From Spirochaetales bacterium (lineage in GTDB: Bacteria > Spirochaetota > Spirochaetia > UBA9216), in contig JAISRN010000063.1 in assembly GCA_031273605.1 (NCBI GenBank), positions 1-39,486 of the forward strand: a DNA stretch of 39,486 bases. Direction: 5' to 3'. The notes below the pieces were generated by a model. That model saw only the letters and a program-made list of their open reading frames with translations. It had not been told where the DNA came from and did no database searches. Positions 26,119 through 35,946 of this stretch are shown here, in pieces. The position numbers and the translations under genes were made by a program. Position 1 is the stretch's first letter, and each line of letters opens with the position of its first letter.

Positions 26119-28230
26119 TTAATTTTGCCGGGACGGCGGGTCCGGGGGTTCCATGGCTGGGGGTTTTATGGCTTCCAGTTCTTTAAGCCATTCCGCCGGG
26201 GCCCCATCGGAGGGCATACGCCAGTCTCCCCGGGGAGACAGCGCCAGGGTTCCTACCTTGGGGCCGTCGGGCAGGCAGGACCGTTTAAACTGCTGAGAAA
26301 AAAACCGGGTGTAAAAAACCTTTAACCACTTAAGAATTGCTTCCGGGGCAAAGGTTTCCCCGGCATCTCCCGGGGCTTCCTTGTCCGCCTTCCGGGGAGC
26401 AAAGGCCAAACAAGCCAGAAAAAAAACCTTGGCGGGAGAAAATCCGCAGCGAATCCCGTTGTAAAGAAAAAAATCATGGAGCAGATAGGGCCCTATGAGG
26501 CTTTCGGTTTTCTGGGCAATTTCCCCTGCCTTGTCCGGCGGCAAAAGCTCAGGACTGATGGGAGTGTTGATAATGTCCCGGAGAACCCTGGCGGCCTCTG
26601 CCTGCCCCTCCTCCTCCAAACTGTCTCCGGCAAAGGCCACCAGGTACTTGACCAGAGTTTTGGGAACCCCCGCGTTGACGGAATACATGGACATATGATC
26701 GCCGTTGTAAGTACACCATCCCAAGGCCAGTTCGGAGAGGTCCCCGGTGCCCACCACCAGGCCCTTTATCATATTGGCGGTATTCATTAAGAGGGAAGTA
26801 CGGTAACGGGCCTGCACGTTTTCATAGGCGGCATCCCGGCTGTCTGCGGAGTGATTTAAGTCGGCAAGCTGTTTAAGGCAGGCTTCTTTAATATCCACCT
26901 GCCTTAAATCCACCCCCAGGGCGGCGGAAAGGGCCTGCACATTGGCCAAGGTTCGCCCGGTGGTGCCGAAACCGGGCATGGTAAGGCAGTGGATGTCCCG
27001 TCGGCTGCGGCCCAGCCCATCAAAGGCCCGGACACACACCAAAAGAGCCAGGGTGGAATCCAGCCCCCCCGAAAGCCCCAGGACGGCCCTGGAACAGCCC
27101 GAGGCCTTAAACCGGGCCGTCAAGCCTGCCGCCTGAATCGAAAGGATCTCCTCGCAGCGCCTCCTCCGGTCTTCACTGTTTTGAGGAACAAAGGGCCGGG
27201 GGTCCAGGGGCCGCAGGAGGGTCGTTTTTGCCCCAGGGGTTTTTTCTGTGGAAGGCTTTGCCGGCAAAACGGCTTTTCCGGAGACCTCCGGGGCGGCCAG
27301 GCCAAAATTAATTCGCCGCAGATTAAGCCGGGGGCCTTCTATCCCGGCCCCTTGGGAAAAACTTGAACTTCGGCTTCTTTCGTGGGCCAGGTAGGCCGGA
27401 TCCAGGTCCGCAATAACAAGCTCCGGCGTCCTCTGAAACCGCCTTGCCTGGGCCAGCAGCCGGCCGTTTTCCGCAATCAGGGCATCGCCGCCATAAACCA
27501 GATCCGTGGTGGATTCCCCTGCCCCTGCCGAAACATACAAATAAGCGGCGATACACCGGGCGCTTTGGCTTAACACCAGGTCTTTCCGGTATTGGGCCTT
27601 GCCTACCAGCTCGTTGGAGGCGGAAAGGTTAAAGATAACGCTGGCCCCTCCCAAGGCTAAATAGGAAGAGGGGGGCGCCGGGGCCCAAAGGTCCTCGCAG
27701 ATTTCCACCCCCAGAATGAAGGCCGGATCGCCCCGGTCATAAAAAAGCAGGTCCGTTCCAAAGGGAATGTCCCCGCCCCCCTGCCCCCAGGGAATTGAGG
27801 CAAAGTCCGGCCGGTTCCAAACCGCGGCGGCGGAGGTAAACCAGCGTTGTTCATAAAATTCCCCGGTGTTGGGCAGGTAGGTTTTGGGCACAAGGCCGAT
27901 GATCCGCCCCCCCCAAGCCAGGGCGGCGCAGTTAAAGAGGAGCCCCCGAGCCCTGACCGGAAGGCCGAATACCAGCAGCGGGTCCTCCGGTTTAAGCCCC
28001 GCGGCCAGGTCCAGAGCAGCCCGGCGGGCTTCTTCCAAAAGCCGTTCCTGATAAAAAAGGTCGCCGCAGGTGTAGGCGCAGAGAACTAATTCAGGAAAAA
28101 CCACCGCCCGGGCGCCTAAAGCCCCGGCCCGGCGGTATAAATCACCCACCGCCCGGAGGTTGGCCCCGACATCCCCGGGTTGGACCGGAGGAACCGCCCC
28201 GGCCGCCCGGACAAATCCCCATTCTTGCAT
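26119..28230 (-). CDS. nadE: glutamine-dependent NAD+ synthetase
   Basis: 703 residues, two domains. The N-terminal nitrilase-type glutaminase (about 1-300) has its triad at Glu47 (FPELVL), Lys116 (PKTYLP) and Cys178 (EICEDLW). The C-terminal synthetase has the PP-loop LSGGLDS (about 387-392) and the AMP-binding STNxS-like GTGDLSELALGWCTYNGD. It amidates deamido-NAD using glutamine ammonia. The ATG at 28230 has GAGG 9 bp upstream; the GAGG overlaps the stop of the lipoprotein gene before it, so translation is coupled. A TTG at 28245 is open but less likely. Convergent with thrH. Confidence 0.95.
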   Translation of the reverse strand: MQEWGFVRAAGAVPPVQPGDVGANLRAVGDLYRRAGALGARAVVFPELVLCAYTCGDLFYQERLLEEARRAALDLAAGLKPEDPLLVFGLPVRARGLLFNCAALAWGGRIIGLVPKTYLPNTGEFYEQRWFTSAAAVWNRPDFASIPWGQGGGDIPFGTDLLFYDRGDPAFILGVEICEDLWAPAPPSSYLALGGASVIFNLSASNELVGKAQYRKDLVLSQSARCIAAYLYVSAGAGESTTDLVYGGDALIAENGRLLAQARRFQRTPELVIADLDPAYLAHERSRSSSFSQGAGIEGPRLNLRRINFGLAAPEVSGKAVLPAKPSTEKTPGAKTTLLRPLDPRPFVPQNSEDRRRRCEEILSIQAAGLTARFKASGCSRAVLGLSGGLDSTLALLVCVRAFDGLGRSRRDIHCLTMPGFGTTGRTLANVQALSAALGVDLRQVDIKEACLKQLADLNHSADSRDAAYENVQARYRTSLLMNTANMIKGLVVGTGDLSELALGWCTYNGDHMSMYSVNAGVPKTLVKYLVAFAGDSLEEEGQAEAARVLRDIINTPISPELLPPDKAGEIAQKTESLIGPYLLHDFFLYNGIRCGFSPAKVFFLACLAFAPRKADKEAPGDAGETFAPEAILKWLKVFYTRFFSQQFKRSCLPDGPKVGTLALSPRGDWRMPSDGAPAEWLKELEAIKPPAMEPPDPPSRQN

Positions 28231-28241
28231 GGTTTTAAACC

Positions 28242-28976
28242 TCAACCCTGGCGGACAAAAACAGCCGTTTCAAGGATCAAGCGAAATTCCTCTTTTAGCC
28301 GGGGCGTAATGGGGCCCTCGTAGGAATCCAGAATAAAATTCACCGCCCGCCCGTTTACCACGGTGTAGTATTGCCGGGCATGGACCGTTTTTACCTGAGA
28401 AGAATCTTCGGCATCGGAGGCCGGCAGAGTCTGAACCAGGTCCAGCACAACCCAAACGACCGGGTCTCTCCTGGGGGCGTTTCTGTTTTCGCCCCTCGAT
28501 GCCGAAGCGCGGGAGGGAGAAGGTTCCCCGCCGGTGTAAAAAAAATCATCGGCCTGGGCCAGGATGCCTTTATCCGTGTAATTAGCAACCATGGTGTCCG
28601 CAATGGGGTATAACTCTTCCGCAGCAAAGCGGCTCAAACTGCCTATTTGCCGGTATTCCGGGCTTTCGCTCATGGTAAGTACGTATTCGTAGGATAAATC
28701 GGGGCTTATAACACTTAAATAATAACCGGCCGCCGCCATAACCAACCGGGCGTTATCCAGATTAATGCCTATCCGCTCAAATTCCTCCGGGCTGTGGGAA
28801 GTTTGATCCCAGGTAATCACATAGAAACCCTCGGGAAGGGAAAGGCTTAAGGGAAGCTGGGGGATGGTGTAGGAGCTGCCTTCCCTTTGAGCCGGAGTAT
28901 CGACTGTGGCGCAGGAGAAAAAGAGAGCCGCCGTTAAGCCCGATAGAAGAATTTGCAAAATGCGTCTTTCCGTCAT
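28242..28976 (-). CDS. lipoprotein of unknown function upstream of nadE
   Basis: 244 residues. Signal peptide with a lipobox-like LFFSC (Cys22), so a lipid-anchored envelope protein. The mature part contains PQLPLSLSLPEGFYVITWDQ, a helical middle and a C-terminal segment TVVNGRAVNFILDSYEG that looks beta-rich. A Ser/Arg-rich insertion lies near residue 155. No known domain is recognised. GGAG precedes the ATG. It overlaps the nadE ribosome site, so the two genes are co-transcribed without an obvious functional link. Confidence 0.78.
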   Translation of the reverse strand: MTERRILQILLSGLTAALFFSCATVDTPAQREGSSYTIPQLPLSLSLPEGFYVITWDQTSHSPEEFERIGINLDNARLVMAAAGYYLSVISPDLSYEYVLTMSESPEYRQIGSLSRFAAEELYPIADTMVANYTDKGILAQADDFFYTGGEPSPSRASASRGENRNAPRRDPVVWVVLDLVQTLPASDAEDSSQVKTVHARQYYTVVNGRAVNFILDSYEGPITPRLKEEFRLILETAVFVRQG

Positions 28977-29174
28977 ACCTGCTCCGCCTGCTTAAACCCG
29001 GATTTAATTTATCATACTCCCTAAGCCTGGGGCTGGCAAGAGTTTCGCCCCGGTTTTTATCCGGAGGGGAACCTTCGCTCACCGACGTTCCCTCGGCGGA
29101 GTGTTCCGGAGAAAAGACCGGCAATTTCTTATGATTCTTGTTGTTTTTTAAGCCAAAATTGACAATCTTTTAAT

Positions 29175-31115
29175 ATGAGTAAAATTCCCCAGCCCGGTTC
29201 CGAAAAACCGGACCCTAATCAATCCGGATCAAGGATGACTATTTTTCATCTCCTTATCGTCGGCTTTATTTTTACGTTTATCCTTAACTCTCTGGCGGGA
29301 GTCCTTTTTCCCGCCAGGAACCGCCAAATTTCTTACGATCAGTTTTTAAGTTTGACGGAAAAAGGCCTGGTTCGAGTAGTTAGGGTGAATGACGACCGGC
29401 TGGAACTGACTCTGCGGGAAGATGCGGCCCCGGCGGAGGTGGAGGGAATCCTCTCGCCCCAGGGCCTTCGATCTACGGGAGAACCGGAACAGCCTCAATC
29501 CGGAAACACAGGGAACACGGTGCTTTATACCGGCCGGCTGGAAGATCCCGGTCTTCCGGAGCGGCTTAAAGAGCAGGGAATTACCTTTTACCGGCCCTTA
29601 ACCAGGTCATCCCCCCTCATGGGTTTTTTTTCTTCCTGGATCCTCCCTATTGTTATCATGTACGTGTTGTTTCTTCTTTTTAGGAATATCGGCAAAAGGG
29701 CCGGCGGAGCGCTGGGGGGCATGATGAATGTCGGCAAATCCCGGGCCAAGGTTTATGACATGGAAAAAAACACGGGCATTACCTTTGCCGATGTCGCCGG
29801 GCAGGACGAGGCCAAAGAAACCCTTCAGGAAATGGCGGATTTTCTTCACAATCCGGAACGCTATCTTTCTATTGGCGCGAAACAGCCCAAGGGGGCGCTC
29901 CTGGTAGGCCCTCCCGGGACAGGAAAAACCCTGCTGGCCAAGGCTGTTGCCGGCGAAGCCAAGGTTCCCTTTTTTTCCCTTTCCGGTTCGGAATTTGTGG
30001 AAATGTTTGTGGGAGTCGGCGCCAGCCGGGTTCGGGACCTTTTTGAACAGGCGGCCAAGAATGCCCCCTGCATTGTTTTTATTGATGAAATAGACGCCAT
30101 CGGCAAAAGCCGGGATAACCAGATGGGGAGCAACGATGAAAGGGAGCAGACCTTAAACCAGCTTCTTTCGGAAATGGACGGGTTTGATTCGTCAAAGGGA
30201 ATTGTGATTCTCGCCGCAACCAACCGGCCGGAGATTTTAGACAAGGCCCTTTTAAGGCCCGGCCGTTTTGACCGGCGGGTAATCGTGGAGAGACCCGATC
30301 TTCCCGGAAGGCTGGCCATTTTACAGGTACACCTGGTCAAGGTTAAGGCTCAAGCGGATATCAATTTAAAAGAGATTGCCCTGGCCACCTCCGGCGCCAC
30401 CGGGGCGGATCTGGCGAACATGGTTAATGAAGCGGCCCTCCGGGCTGTCCGGATGAACCGGAGCCTGGTAAGCCAGGAGGATCTGATGGAAGCGGTGGAA
30501 CTGGTCATCGCCGGCAAGGAAAAAAAGGACCGGATCCTAAGCCCCAAGGAAAAACAAATGGTTGCCTTTCATGAGGTGGGACATGCCCTGGCCGCGGCTT
30601 TGCAAAAGGATGCCCAGCCGATACAGAAAATTACTATCGTACCCCGCACCATGGGTTCCCTGGGCTATACCATGAATATGCCCGAGGAGGAGCGTTACCT
30701 GATGACCCGGTCGGAAATGCTGTCCCAGATAACCACCCTGCTGGCGGGCATGGCGGCGGAAGAAACCGAATTCGGAGAAATAAGCACCGGAGCTTCCAAT
30801 GATATTGAGCGGGCCACGAAACTTGCCCGGAGCATGGTAACCCAGTACGGCATGAGCGAGGCCATAGGCCCCGTTGGTTTGGAGAGTCTCCAAAATCAGT
30901 ACCTGGACGGGCGATTTGTTTTTAAGGGCTCCGATCATTCCGCTTCCCTGGCGGACCAGGAGGTGCGGGAAATCATCGGAAGCTGCCATACCCACGCGTT
31001 AAACCTTTTAAAAAACAATAAGCCCAAACTCAAAGAAATTGCCGGGTTTCTTATTGATAAGGAGACCATCAACGGGGTTCAATTTATGACTCTCCTCAAA
31101 GGAGCGCCGGCATAA
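29175..31115 (+). CDS. ftsH: ATP-dependent zinc metalloprotease FtsH
   Basis: 646 residues. Two N-terminal transmembrane helices (about 21-43 and 152-172) flank a periplasmic domain. The AAA+ domain has Walker A GPPGTGKT (245-252), Walker [12 protein letters not shown] and the second region of homology [19 protein letters not shown]. The zinc protease site is HEVGH (466-470), usually HEAGH. It degrades damaged membrane proteins and short-lived regulators as a membrane-bound hexamer. No Shine-Dalgarno sequence is seen; TATGAT at 29130-29135 is a likely -10. Confidence 0.97.
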   Translation: MSKIPQPGSEKPDPNQSGSRMTIFHLLIVGFIFTFILNSLAGVLFPARNRQISYDQFLSLTEKGLVRVVRVNDDRLELTLREDAAPAEVEGILSPQGLRSTGEPEQPQSGNTGNTVLYTGRLEDPGLPERLKEQGITFYRPLTRSSPLMGFFSSWILPIVIMYVLFLLFRNIGKRAGGALGGMMNVGKSRAKVYDMEKNTGITFADVAGQDEAKETLQEMADFLHNPERYLSIGAKQPKGALLVGPPGTGKTLLAKAVAGEAKVPFFSLSGSEFVEMFVGVGASRVRDLFEQAAKNAPCIVFIDEIDAIGKSRDNQMGSNDEREQTLNQLLSEMDGFDSSKGIVILAATNRPEILDKALLRPGRFDRRVIVERPDLPGRLAILQVHLVKVKAQADINLKEIALATSGATGADLANMVNEAALRAVRMNRSLVSQEDLMEAVELVIAGKEKKDRILSPKEKQMVAFHEVGHALAAALQKDAQPIQKITIVPRTMGSLGYTMNMPEEERYLMTRSEMLSQITTLLAGMAAEETEFGEISTGASNDIERATKLARSMVTQYGMSEAIGPVGLESLQNQYLDGRFVFKGSDHSASLADQEVREIIGSCHTHALNLLKNNKPKLKEIAGFLIDKETINGVQFMTLLKGAPA

Positions 31116-31174
31116 ACATCGGGGTTGTTCATTCTTGATACATTCACTAGATTCTCCCATAGGTTCCGCCTTAT

Positions 31175-31993
31175 CTAAAAAAAACAGCGGACCCCGGCAA
31201 AAAAACCCGGATAGCGGCCTAGGGTTTCCCCGTTATCTTTGAGAGTCCAAAGGCGGAACCCTCCGTAAAAATTAAACCGGTTTAACTCCAGCCCCGCTTC
31301 TATTTCCAGCTCATTAACGTGGGAACTGTCAAAATCCTGAGTTCCCATCCTAAGGCGAAAGCTTAGGGGCGCCTTAGGATACGAAAGTACCTCAAACCCT
31401 AAAACGGCGCCCTCCATGGATAAGACCCCCTCCCATTTTAAATACTGAAGATACACTTTAAGGGTAAATGGATTGGATTGAATGATGTACAGAGCGCCGC
31501 CAATCCGGCTGCCCCGGAAATTATCCCGGCTGTCCCTTATGTAAAAGTATTCCATTTCGGGCCCCAGAATCTTTAGCAGGGGACCGGAGAGCCGCGCCCA
31601 GCCTCCAAAGCCCAGTCCTTCTAAAAAAATCCCCTCTGCGGATCCGGCAAGGGAAAAAAACTTAGCCCGCTGGGTCCGAAGGACTTCCCCTCCGTCAACA
31701 TCTTCGATAAAACCGGGGGGCAGAATAAAACCCCGGGGACTGTAGGGAAAGGGTCCGTAACTTATATGAAGATTGTAATAAAAAAGCACCCGAAATAAGG
31801 CAAACCAAAAATCCGCCGCTTCTTCGTTATGATCGGAGCGGCTTGAAGAAGAAGGCCGCCGGGGAGGGTTTTCGGTTTCTTCGGCGGCTTCAACTTTTTC
31901 TTTAAAATCGTTTAAGGCTGCCTGAACAGGGGTAAGCATAAAAAACGCGGCAAGAAAAAAAAGGAGATATTTTTTTAAAGCCGAATCCTCCAT
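31175..31993 (-). CDS. putative outer-membrane beta-barrel-type protein
   Basis: 272 residues with a signal peptide (YLLFFLAAFFMLTPVQA) and an acidic/Ser-rich linker with six consecutive Arg/Pro/Ser residues. After residue 60 there are many short amphipathic strands with aromatic ends, and the protein finishes with Phe-Phe (GVRCFF). A terminal aromatic residue is the usual BAM recognition signal, so an outer-membrane barrel is likely. AGGAGG lies 6 bp before the ATG. No family recognised. It is convergent with ftsH and divergent from the phosphoesterase. Confidence 0.65.
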   Translation of the reverse strand: MEDSALKKYLLFFLAAFFMLTPVQAALNDFKEKVEAAEETENPPRRPSSSSRSDHNEEAADFWFALFRVLFYYNLHISYGPFPYSPRGFILPPGFIEDVDGGEVLRTQRAKFFSLAGSAEGIFLEGLGFGGWARLSGPLLKILGPEMEYFYIRDSRDNFRGSRIGGALYIIQSNPFTLKVYLQYLKWEGVLSMEGAVLGFEVLSYPKAPLSFRLRMGTQDFDSSHVNELEIEAGLELNRFNFYGGFRLWTLKDNGETLGRYPGFFAGVRCFF

Positions 31994-32079
31994 GGGCAGC
32001 CTCCTTTTCTCCGTTAAAACATACCCCTTCCGGCTGTAAATTTCAACACAGCTTTAAACCGGCCTGCTTAAATTTTCCC

Positions 32080-32108
32080 TTGCCATCACAACGTCCTGCC
32101 ATTATGAT
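32080..32108 (+). promoter_or_regulatory. promoter of the phosphoesterase gene
   Basis: TTGCCA (32080-32085), 17 bp, TATGAT (32103-32108). CCTGC (32095) and GCAGG (32112) form an inverted repeat around the -10. The leader of about 65 nt contains the palindromic repeat at 32128-32159. Confidence 0.55.
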
Positions 32109-32127
32109 ATAGCAGGCATTTGAGCCG

Positions 32128-32159
32128 GTTCCAAAGTCTAACATTTGGGAACGGCCTCA
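32128..32159. repeat. dispersed palindromic repeat, copy 2
   Basis: GTTCCAAA and TTTGGGAAC arms around a short loop, with the flanking GGCCTCA. 26 of 32 positions match copy 1 at 5249-5280. It lies in the 5' leader of the phosphoesterase gene. Confidence 0.6.
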
Positions 32160-32178
32160 TTTTACAGGGAGTTAACAG

Positions 32179-33552
32179 GTGAATCCCAAAAAACCCAGGA
32201 TAGGAAAAACGATAGCCGCCGTTCTAGGCATCGGAATAATCTTAGTTTCCGCATTTCTTTTTTTTAAACCCTCCCTCCCCGGACCGGAGGCGCCCCGAAT
32301 TGCCGTAATCACCGATACCCACTACCTGGCCTCCTCCCTGTACGACGACGGACCCCTTTTTCGGCAAATGTATGAGGAGGGGGATGGAAAAAACATGGAG
32401 TTTCTCCCGGCTCTTTTTGATGCCTTTGTCTACAATCTGAAAAATGCCCCGCCGGATATCCTGATTCTCACCGGGGATCTGACTTTTAATGGGGAACTGG
32501 ACAGCCACCGGGAGTTGGCCGGCCGACTTAAAACCATGGAGGACCTGGGGATCAAGGTTTATGTGATTCCCGGCAACCATGACATCCAAAACCCCTTTGC
32601 CCGGCGCTTTTCTCAAAACCGGGCTTACTCGACCCCCCAGGTTTCCCCGGAAGATTTTGCCCGGATCTACCGGGGCTTTGGTTACGCCGAGGCCATCTCC
32701 CGGGATGCCGGCAGCCTGAGTTACGTTGTTCAGCCCTTTGCGGGGCTGCGCCTTTTTATGCTGGACAGCAACATTTATCAGTATAACAATGCCCTGGGTA
32801 TGCCGGTTAGCGAGGGAGAAATTAAAGCCGCCTCCCGGGCCTGGCTTAAAACCGAGGCCGAAGCCGCCAAAAAAGCGGGCTGCCGCCTTATCGCCGCCAT
32901 GCACCACAGCCTTACGGAACACAATGCCGTGGCCCGCCAAAGCTGGACCGTGGCTGATTCCCCGGCTATTGCGGAATTGTTTGCTTCCCTGGGGATTAAT
33001 TTGGTACTCACAGGACACATTCATGTCCAGTCTATTGCCCAGGCGCCCACCCCGGCAGGACCGGTTTGGGATATTGCCACTTCGGCCTTTTCGGTTTTTC
33101 CCCATGAATACGGCCTTTTGGAATGGCTTCCCGAAAGCGCCGGGTGGAAATACTCCCTTTTGCCGGTAGAAGTAGAGGGCTATGCAAAAAGCCAAGAAAA
33201 GGGGGCAGATTCTTTTGACGAAAGGCTGCTGACCTTTTCGGCTTATGGGGAGGCTTTTTTCAGAGGGTCATCGGAAAGGATGATCCGCCGCCGCCTGGCG
33301 GAACTTGAAGAACCCTTAACCGAGGCTGAAAGCGCCCTCCTGATAGACCTGGTGGGTACCCTAAACGCCAATTTTTTTGCCGGCCGTTCCGGTGAAAATC
33401 CCCAGGAACTTTTGAACTCTCCGGGGTTTGAAATTCTATCCCGTCGGCTGCCGGGCTTCCTGGATCATTACATCCAATCCATCCGGGGGGGAGAAACAAG
33501 TCATCAAGACCGGGAAGCCCTGATTCCGGATTCAGGAAACCCTAGGGATTAA
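32179..33552 (+). CDS. membrane-anchored calcineurin-type metallophosphoesterase
   Basis: 457 residues from a GTG start with GGGAG upstream. An N-terminal helix (about 11-29) is a signal anchor. The dimetal phosphoesterase motifs are DTHY (Asp46, His48), GDLTFNGE (Asp100), GNHD (133-135), MHHSLTEH and GHIHVQ. The domain ends near residue 330; the remaining 125 residues are helical and unrecognised. It probably acts outside the cytoplasm on phosphodiesters or phosphomonoesters; the substrate is unknown. Its 3' end overlaps the convergent aldolase gene by 11 bp. Confidence 0.87.
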   Translation: MNPKKPRIGKTIAAVLGIGIILVSAFLFFKPSLPGPEAPRIAVITDTHYLASSLYDDGPLFRQMYEEGDGKNMEFLPALFDAFVYNLKNAPPDILILTGDLTFNGELDSHRELAGRLKTMEDLGIKVYVIPGNHDIQNPFARRFSQNRAYSTPQVSPEDFARIYRGFGYAEAISRDAGSLSYVVQPFAGLRLFMLDSNIYQYNNALGMPVSEGEIKAASRAWLKTEAEAAKKAGCRLIAAMHHSLTEHNAVARQSWTVADSPAIAELFASLGINLVLTGHIHVQSIAQAPTPAGPVWDIATSAFSVFPHEYGLLEWLPESAGWKYSLLPVEVEGYAKSQEKGADSFDERLLTFSAYGEAFFRGSSERMIRRRLAELEEPLTEAESALLIDLVGTLNANFFAGRSGENPQELLNSPGFEILSRRLPGFLDHYIQSIRGGETSHQDREALIPDSGNPRD

Positions 33553-34561
33553 GCTTCTTGAGTTTTTCCACCGCTATATCAATGTCCCGGGAGCTGACGG
33601 CCAGGCTCGTTACCATGCGGATACTATGGCCGCCCATGGCAATGCAAAGGACCCCCTGTTTTTTCAAAGCCGCCGCAATGTCCTGGGCGTTGTGGGCCGG
33701 GGTTCTAAAATAAACAATGTTGGTTTCCACCGTATCCAAGTCCACAAAAGCCCAGGGCAGTTCCGCCAGGCAGCGGGCCAGGGTTTGGGCGTTCCGGTGA
33801 TCCTCCGCCAAACGCTCAATGTTATTGTCCAGGGCGTAAAGGCCCGCCGCCGCGATGATTCCCGCCTGACGCATTCCGCCCCCCAGGAGCTTTCGTATTC
33901 TCCGGGCCTCATCGATAAAAGCCGCTTCTCCGCAGAGAAGGCTGCCCACCGGAGCGCCCAGCCCTTTGGACAAGCAAAAGCCCACCGTGTCCGCATAGGA
34001 GGCGATTTTTTTGACCGGCATATCCACCGCCAGGGCGGCGTTAAAAATGCGGGCCCCGTCCATGTGAACGGCAAATTTATTTTTAGCGGCAAATTCCGAC
34101 AGGGCTTTAAGATGCTTCTGCCGGTAACAGGTTCCCCCTTCTTTATTATGACTATTTTCAATTTCAATCATCTTAATGCGGGGAGAATCATAACTTTTGG
34201 CCCGAAGGTGGGATTGGAGGTCCATAGGGCTTAAAATTCCTTTTTCCCCTTCTACCGGAACCACCGTAACCCCGGCAATGGTAGCGGCGGAGTTAATTTC
34301 GTTATGCACAATGTGGCTGTTTTTTTGAGCCAAAACCTCGTTCCCCCGGCCGCAGTTTAAAAAAAGGGCAATAAGATTAGACATGGATCCGGAGGGCAAA
34401 AAGATGGCTTCTTTTTTGCCCATAAGGGCGGCGCCCTTTTCCTGAAGTTTATTTACTGTGGGGTCCTCGCCGTAAACATCGTCTCCCACCTCCGCTTTGG
34501 CCATGGCGCTGCGCATCTCACCGGTGGGGCAGGTTATGGTGTCGCTTCGTAAGTCTATCAT
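33542..34561 (-). CDS. ltaE: low-specificity L-threonine aldolase
   Basis: 339 residues, fold type I PLP enzyme. It begins IDLRSDTITCPTGEMR, the classic threonine-aldolase start, with GDDVYGEDPTVNKLQ, HMDGARIFNAA (Asp168) and the PLP Lys199 in CLSKGLGAPVGS. It splits threonine or allo-threonine into glycine and acetaldehyde. AAGGAGG precedes the ATG. It follows aroA by 41 bp on the same strand, probably in one transcript. The gene symbol follows the E. coli name. Confidence 0.93.
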   Translation of the reverse strand: MIDLRSDTITCPTGEMRSAMAKAEVGDDVYGEDPTVNKLQEKGAALMGKKEAIFLPSGSMSNLIALFLNCGRGNEVLAQKNSHIVHNEINSAATIAGVTVVPVEGEKGILSPMDLQSHLRAKSYDSPRIKMIEIENSHNKEGGTCYRQKHLKALSEFAAKNKFAVHMDGARIFNAALAVDMPVKKIASYADTVGFCLSKGLGAPVGSLLCGEAAFIDEARRIRKLLGGGMRQAGIIAAAGLYALDNNIERLAEDHRNAQTLARCLAELPWAFVDLDTVETNIVYFRTPAHNAQDIAAALKKQGVLCIAMGGHSIRMVTSLAVSSRDIDIAVEKLKKLNP

Positions 34562-34602
34562 GTATTTCCTCCTTAAAAGGTTATTTCAAAATGACAACCC
34601 GT

Positions 34603-35898
34603 TTAAGCGTAAAGCCCGTTTAAGATCGAAAAAAAACCGGGGAAGGTGATCCCGGCCGCCTCGGCGCCGCTGATAGAGGAAGGGGTTTCCGCCCCCAAGG
34701 CCGCCGCCGCCAGGGCCATTACCACCCGGTGATCCCCCCGCCCGTCAAAGGCGGCCCCCCGGAGGCCCTTCCCGCCGGCCCCCCGGATAACCAGGCCGTC
34801 GGGAGTTTCACTAATCGCCGCCCCCATTTTGGATAATTCCGCCGCCATCACCGCAATCCTGTCGGTTTCCTTTAGCCGGGCCTGGGGAACATTTACTATC
34901 CGGCTTTCCCCCTGGGCGTAGCAGGCGGCGGCGGCCAGGGCGGGCAGGGCGTCAGGACAGTCGTTAAGGTCCATAACCGCCCCCCCTAGGGGTTCGCCGG
35001 GGGATCGAAAAACCCGGACCGCCTTTTCTTCGTCCTGAATCTCAATCCGGCAGCCCATAACGCCAAGGTGATCCAACACCGCCTTGTCCGCCTGGGAGTC
35101 CCGGGTATCCAGGCCAAAAACGGTAATATCCCCCAGGCTGACCGCGGCGGCGCAAAAGAAAAAGGCCGCGGAAGAAAAATCTCCCGGAAGGGAGCGGACG
35201 AAAGGCCAGTAAAGCTGGCCGCCGGGAATCCGGAATTCCCTATAGCCGTCCCGTTCATACCGAATTTCCTGCTTCGCCAGGTAGGATAGGGTCATTTCCA
35301 CGTAGGGCCGCTCGTTAAGAAGATCAACCTTTATGACGGTTTCGCCGGGGGCGGGAATCAAGGGCGCCGCCAGGAGCAGGGCCGAGAGATACTGACTGGT
35401 GGGACATTCAATGGCGGTTTCCCCCCCCCTAAGAGGCCCCCGAACTGTAAAGGGAGCGCAGCCCCCGTTTTGCCGGATTACCTCCGCCCCCAGGTCTTCC
35501 AGGCTTTTCAACAGGGGTTCCGCAGACCTGGTCCTAATCTGGGCGTCCCCGGTAAAGGTTATCCGCCCTTCCTGCAGGGCCGCCAGGGCCAGGGCCAGGT
35601 ACAAGGTGGTGCCGGAGTTGCCCACATCGATGGTTTGTTCCGGCGGTTTTTCGAAGTTATCAAGGGGGTCAACTTCCCATATCTCTCCCCCCTTCAGATC
35701 GGTAAGCCGGATTACGTCGGCCCCCAAAACCCGGCATGCGGAAAGACAGGAAAGGGTGTCGCCGGATAACAGGGGATTTAAAAGCCGACTTTTACCCTCG
35801 GCCAGCGAAGCCACCAGAAGGGCCCGGATGGTATGCGATTTAGAAGCCGGAACCCTTAAGCTCCCTTGGAGCCTCCCCGGTTTTACGATTTGAACCAT
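34603..35898 (-). CDS. aroA: 3-phosphoshikimate 1-carboxyvinyltransferase (EPSP synthase)
   Basis: 431 residues from the ATG at 35898; an ATG at 35913 adds five residues, and neither has a Shine-Dalgarno sequence. Motifs: VPASKSHTIRA (Lys20, Ser21, Arg25), GNSGTT, SQYLSALLLAAP, LKETDR and RGDHRVVMALA. The enzyme joins shikimate-3-phosphate and PEP in aromatic synthesis. Relative to E. coli the glyphosate loop LGNAGTAMRPL reads VGNSGTTLYLA, so Pro101 is Leu101, and the Lys of AKTFP near the end is Ile (GITFP). A TATAAA lies 4 bp before the upstream ATG. Confidence 0.94.
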   Translation of the reverse strand: MVQIVKPGRLQGSLRVPASKSHTIRALLVASLAEGKSRLLNPLLSGDTLSCLSACRVLGADVIRLTDLKGGEIWEVDPLDNFEKPPEQTIDVGNSGTTLYLALALAALQEGRITFTGDAQIRTRSAEPLLKSLEDLGAEVIRQNGGCAPFTVRGPLRGGETAIECPTSQYLSALLLAAPLIPAPGETVIKVDLLNERPYVEMTLSYLAKQEIRYERDGYREFRIPGGQLYWPFVRSLPGDFSSAAFFFCAAAVSLGDITVFGLDTRDSQADKAVLDHLGVMGCRIEIQDEEKAVRVFRSPGEPLGGAVMDLNDCPDALPALAAAACYAQGESRIVNVPQARLKETDRIAVMAAELSKMGAAISETPDGLVIRGAGGKGLRGAAFDGRGDHRVVMALAAAALGAETPSSISGAEAAGITFPGFFSILNGLYA

Positions 35899-35946
35899 AA
35901 ACAAGGGTATCATTTTTTTTATAAAACCGCCATACCTTTTTTTGTA

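Noticed and set aside
29159-29164. TTGACA just upstream of ftsH considered as its -35
   Set aside because: The ATG follows 10 bp later, leaving no room for a -10; TATGAT at 29130 is the better promoter element.
18809-31136. 16-mer GGGGTTGTTCATTCTT at 18809-18824 and 31121-31136
   Set aside because: A single 16-bp match in 39 kb is not far from chance expectation, and the flanks do not align.
32242-33195. 317-residue minus-strand open frame opposite the phosphoesterase
   Set aside because: Shadow of a gene with intact metallophosphoesterase motifs.
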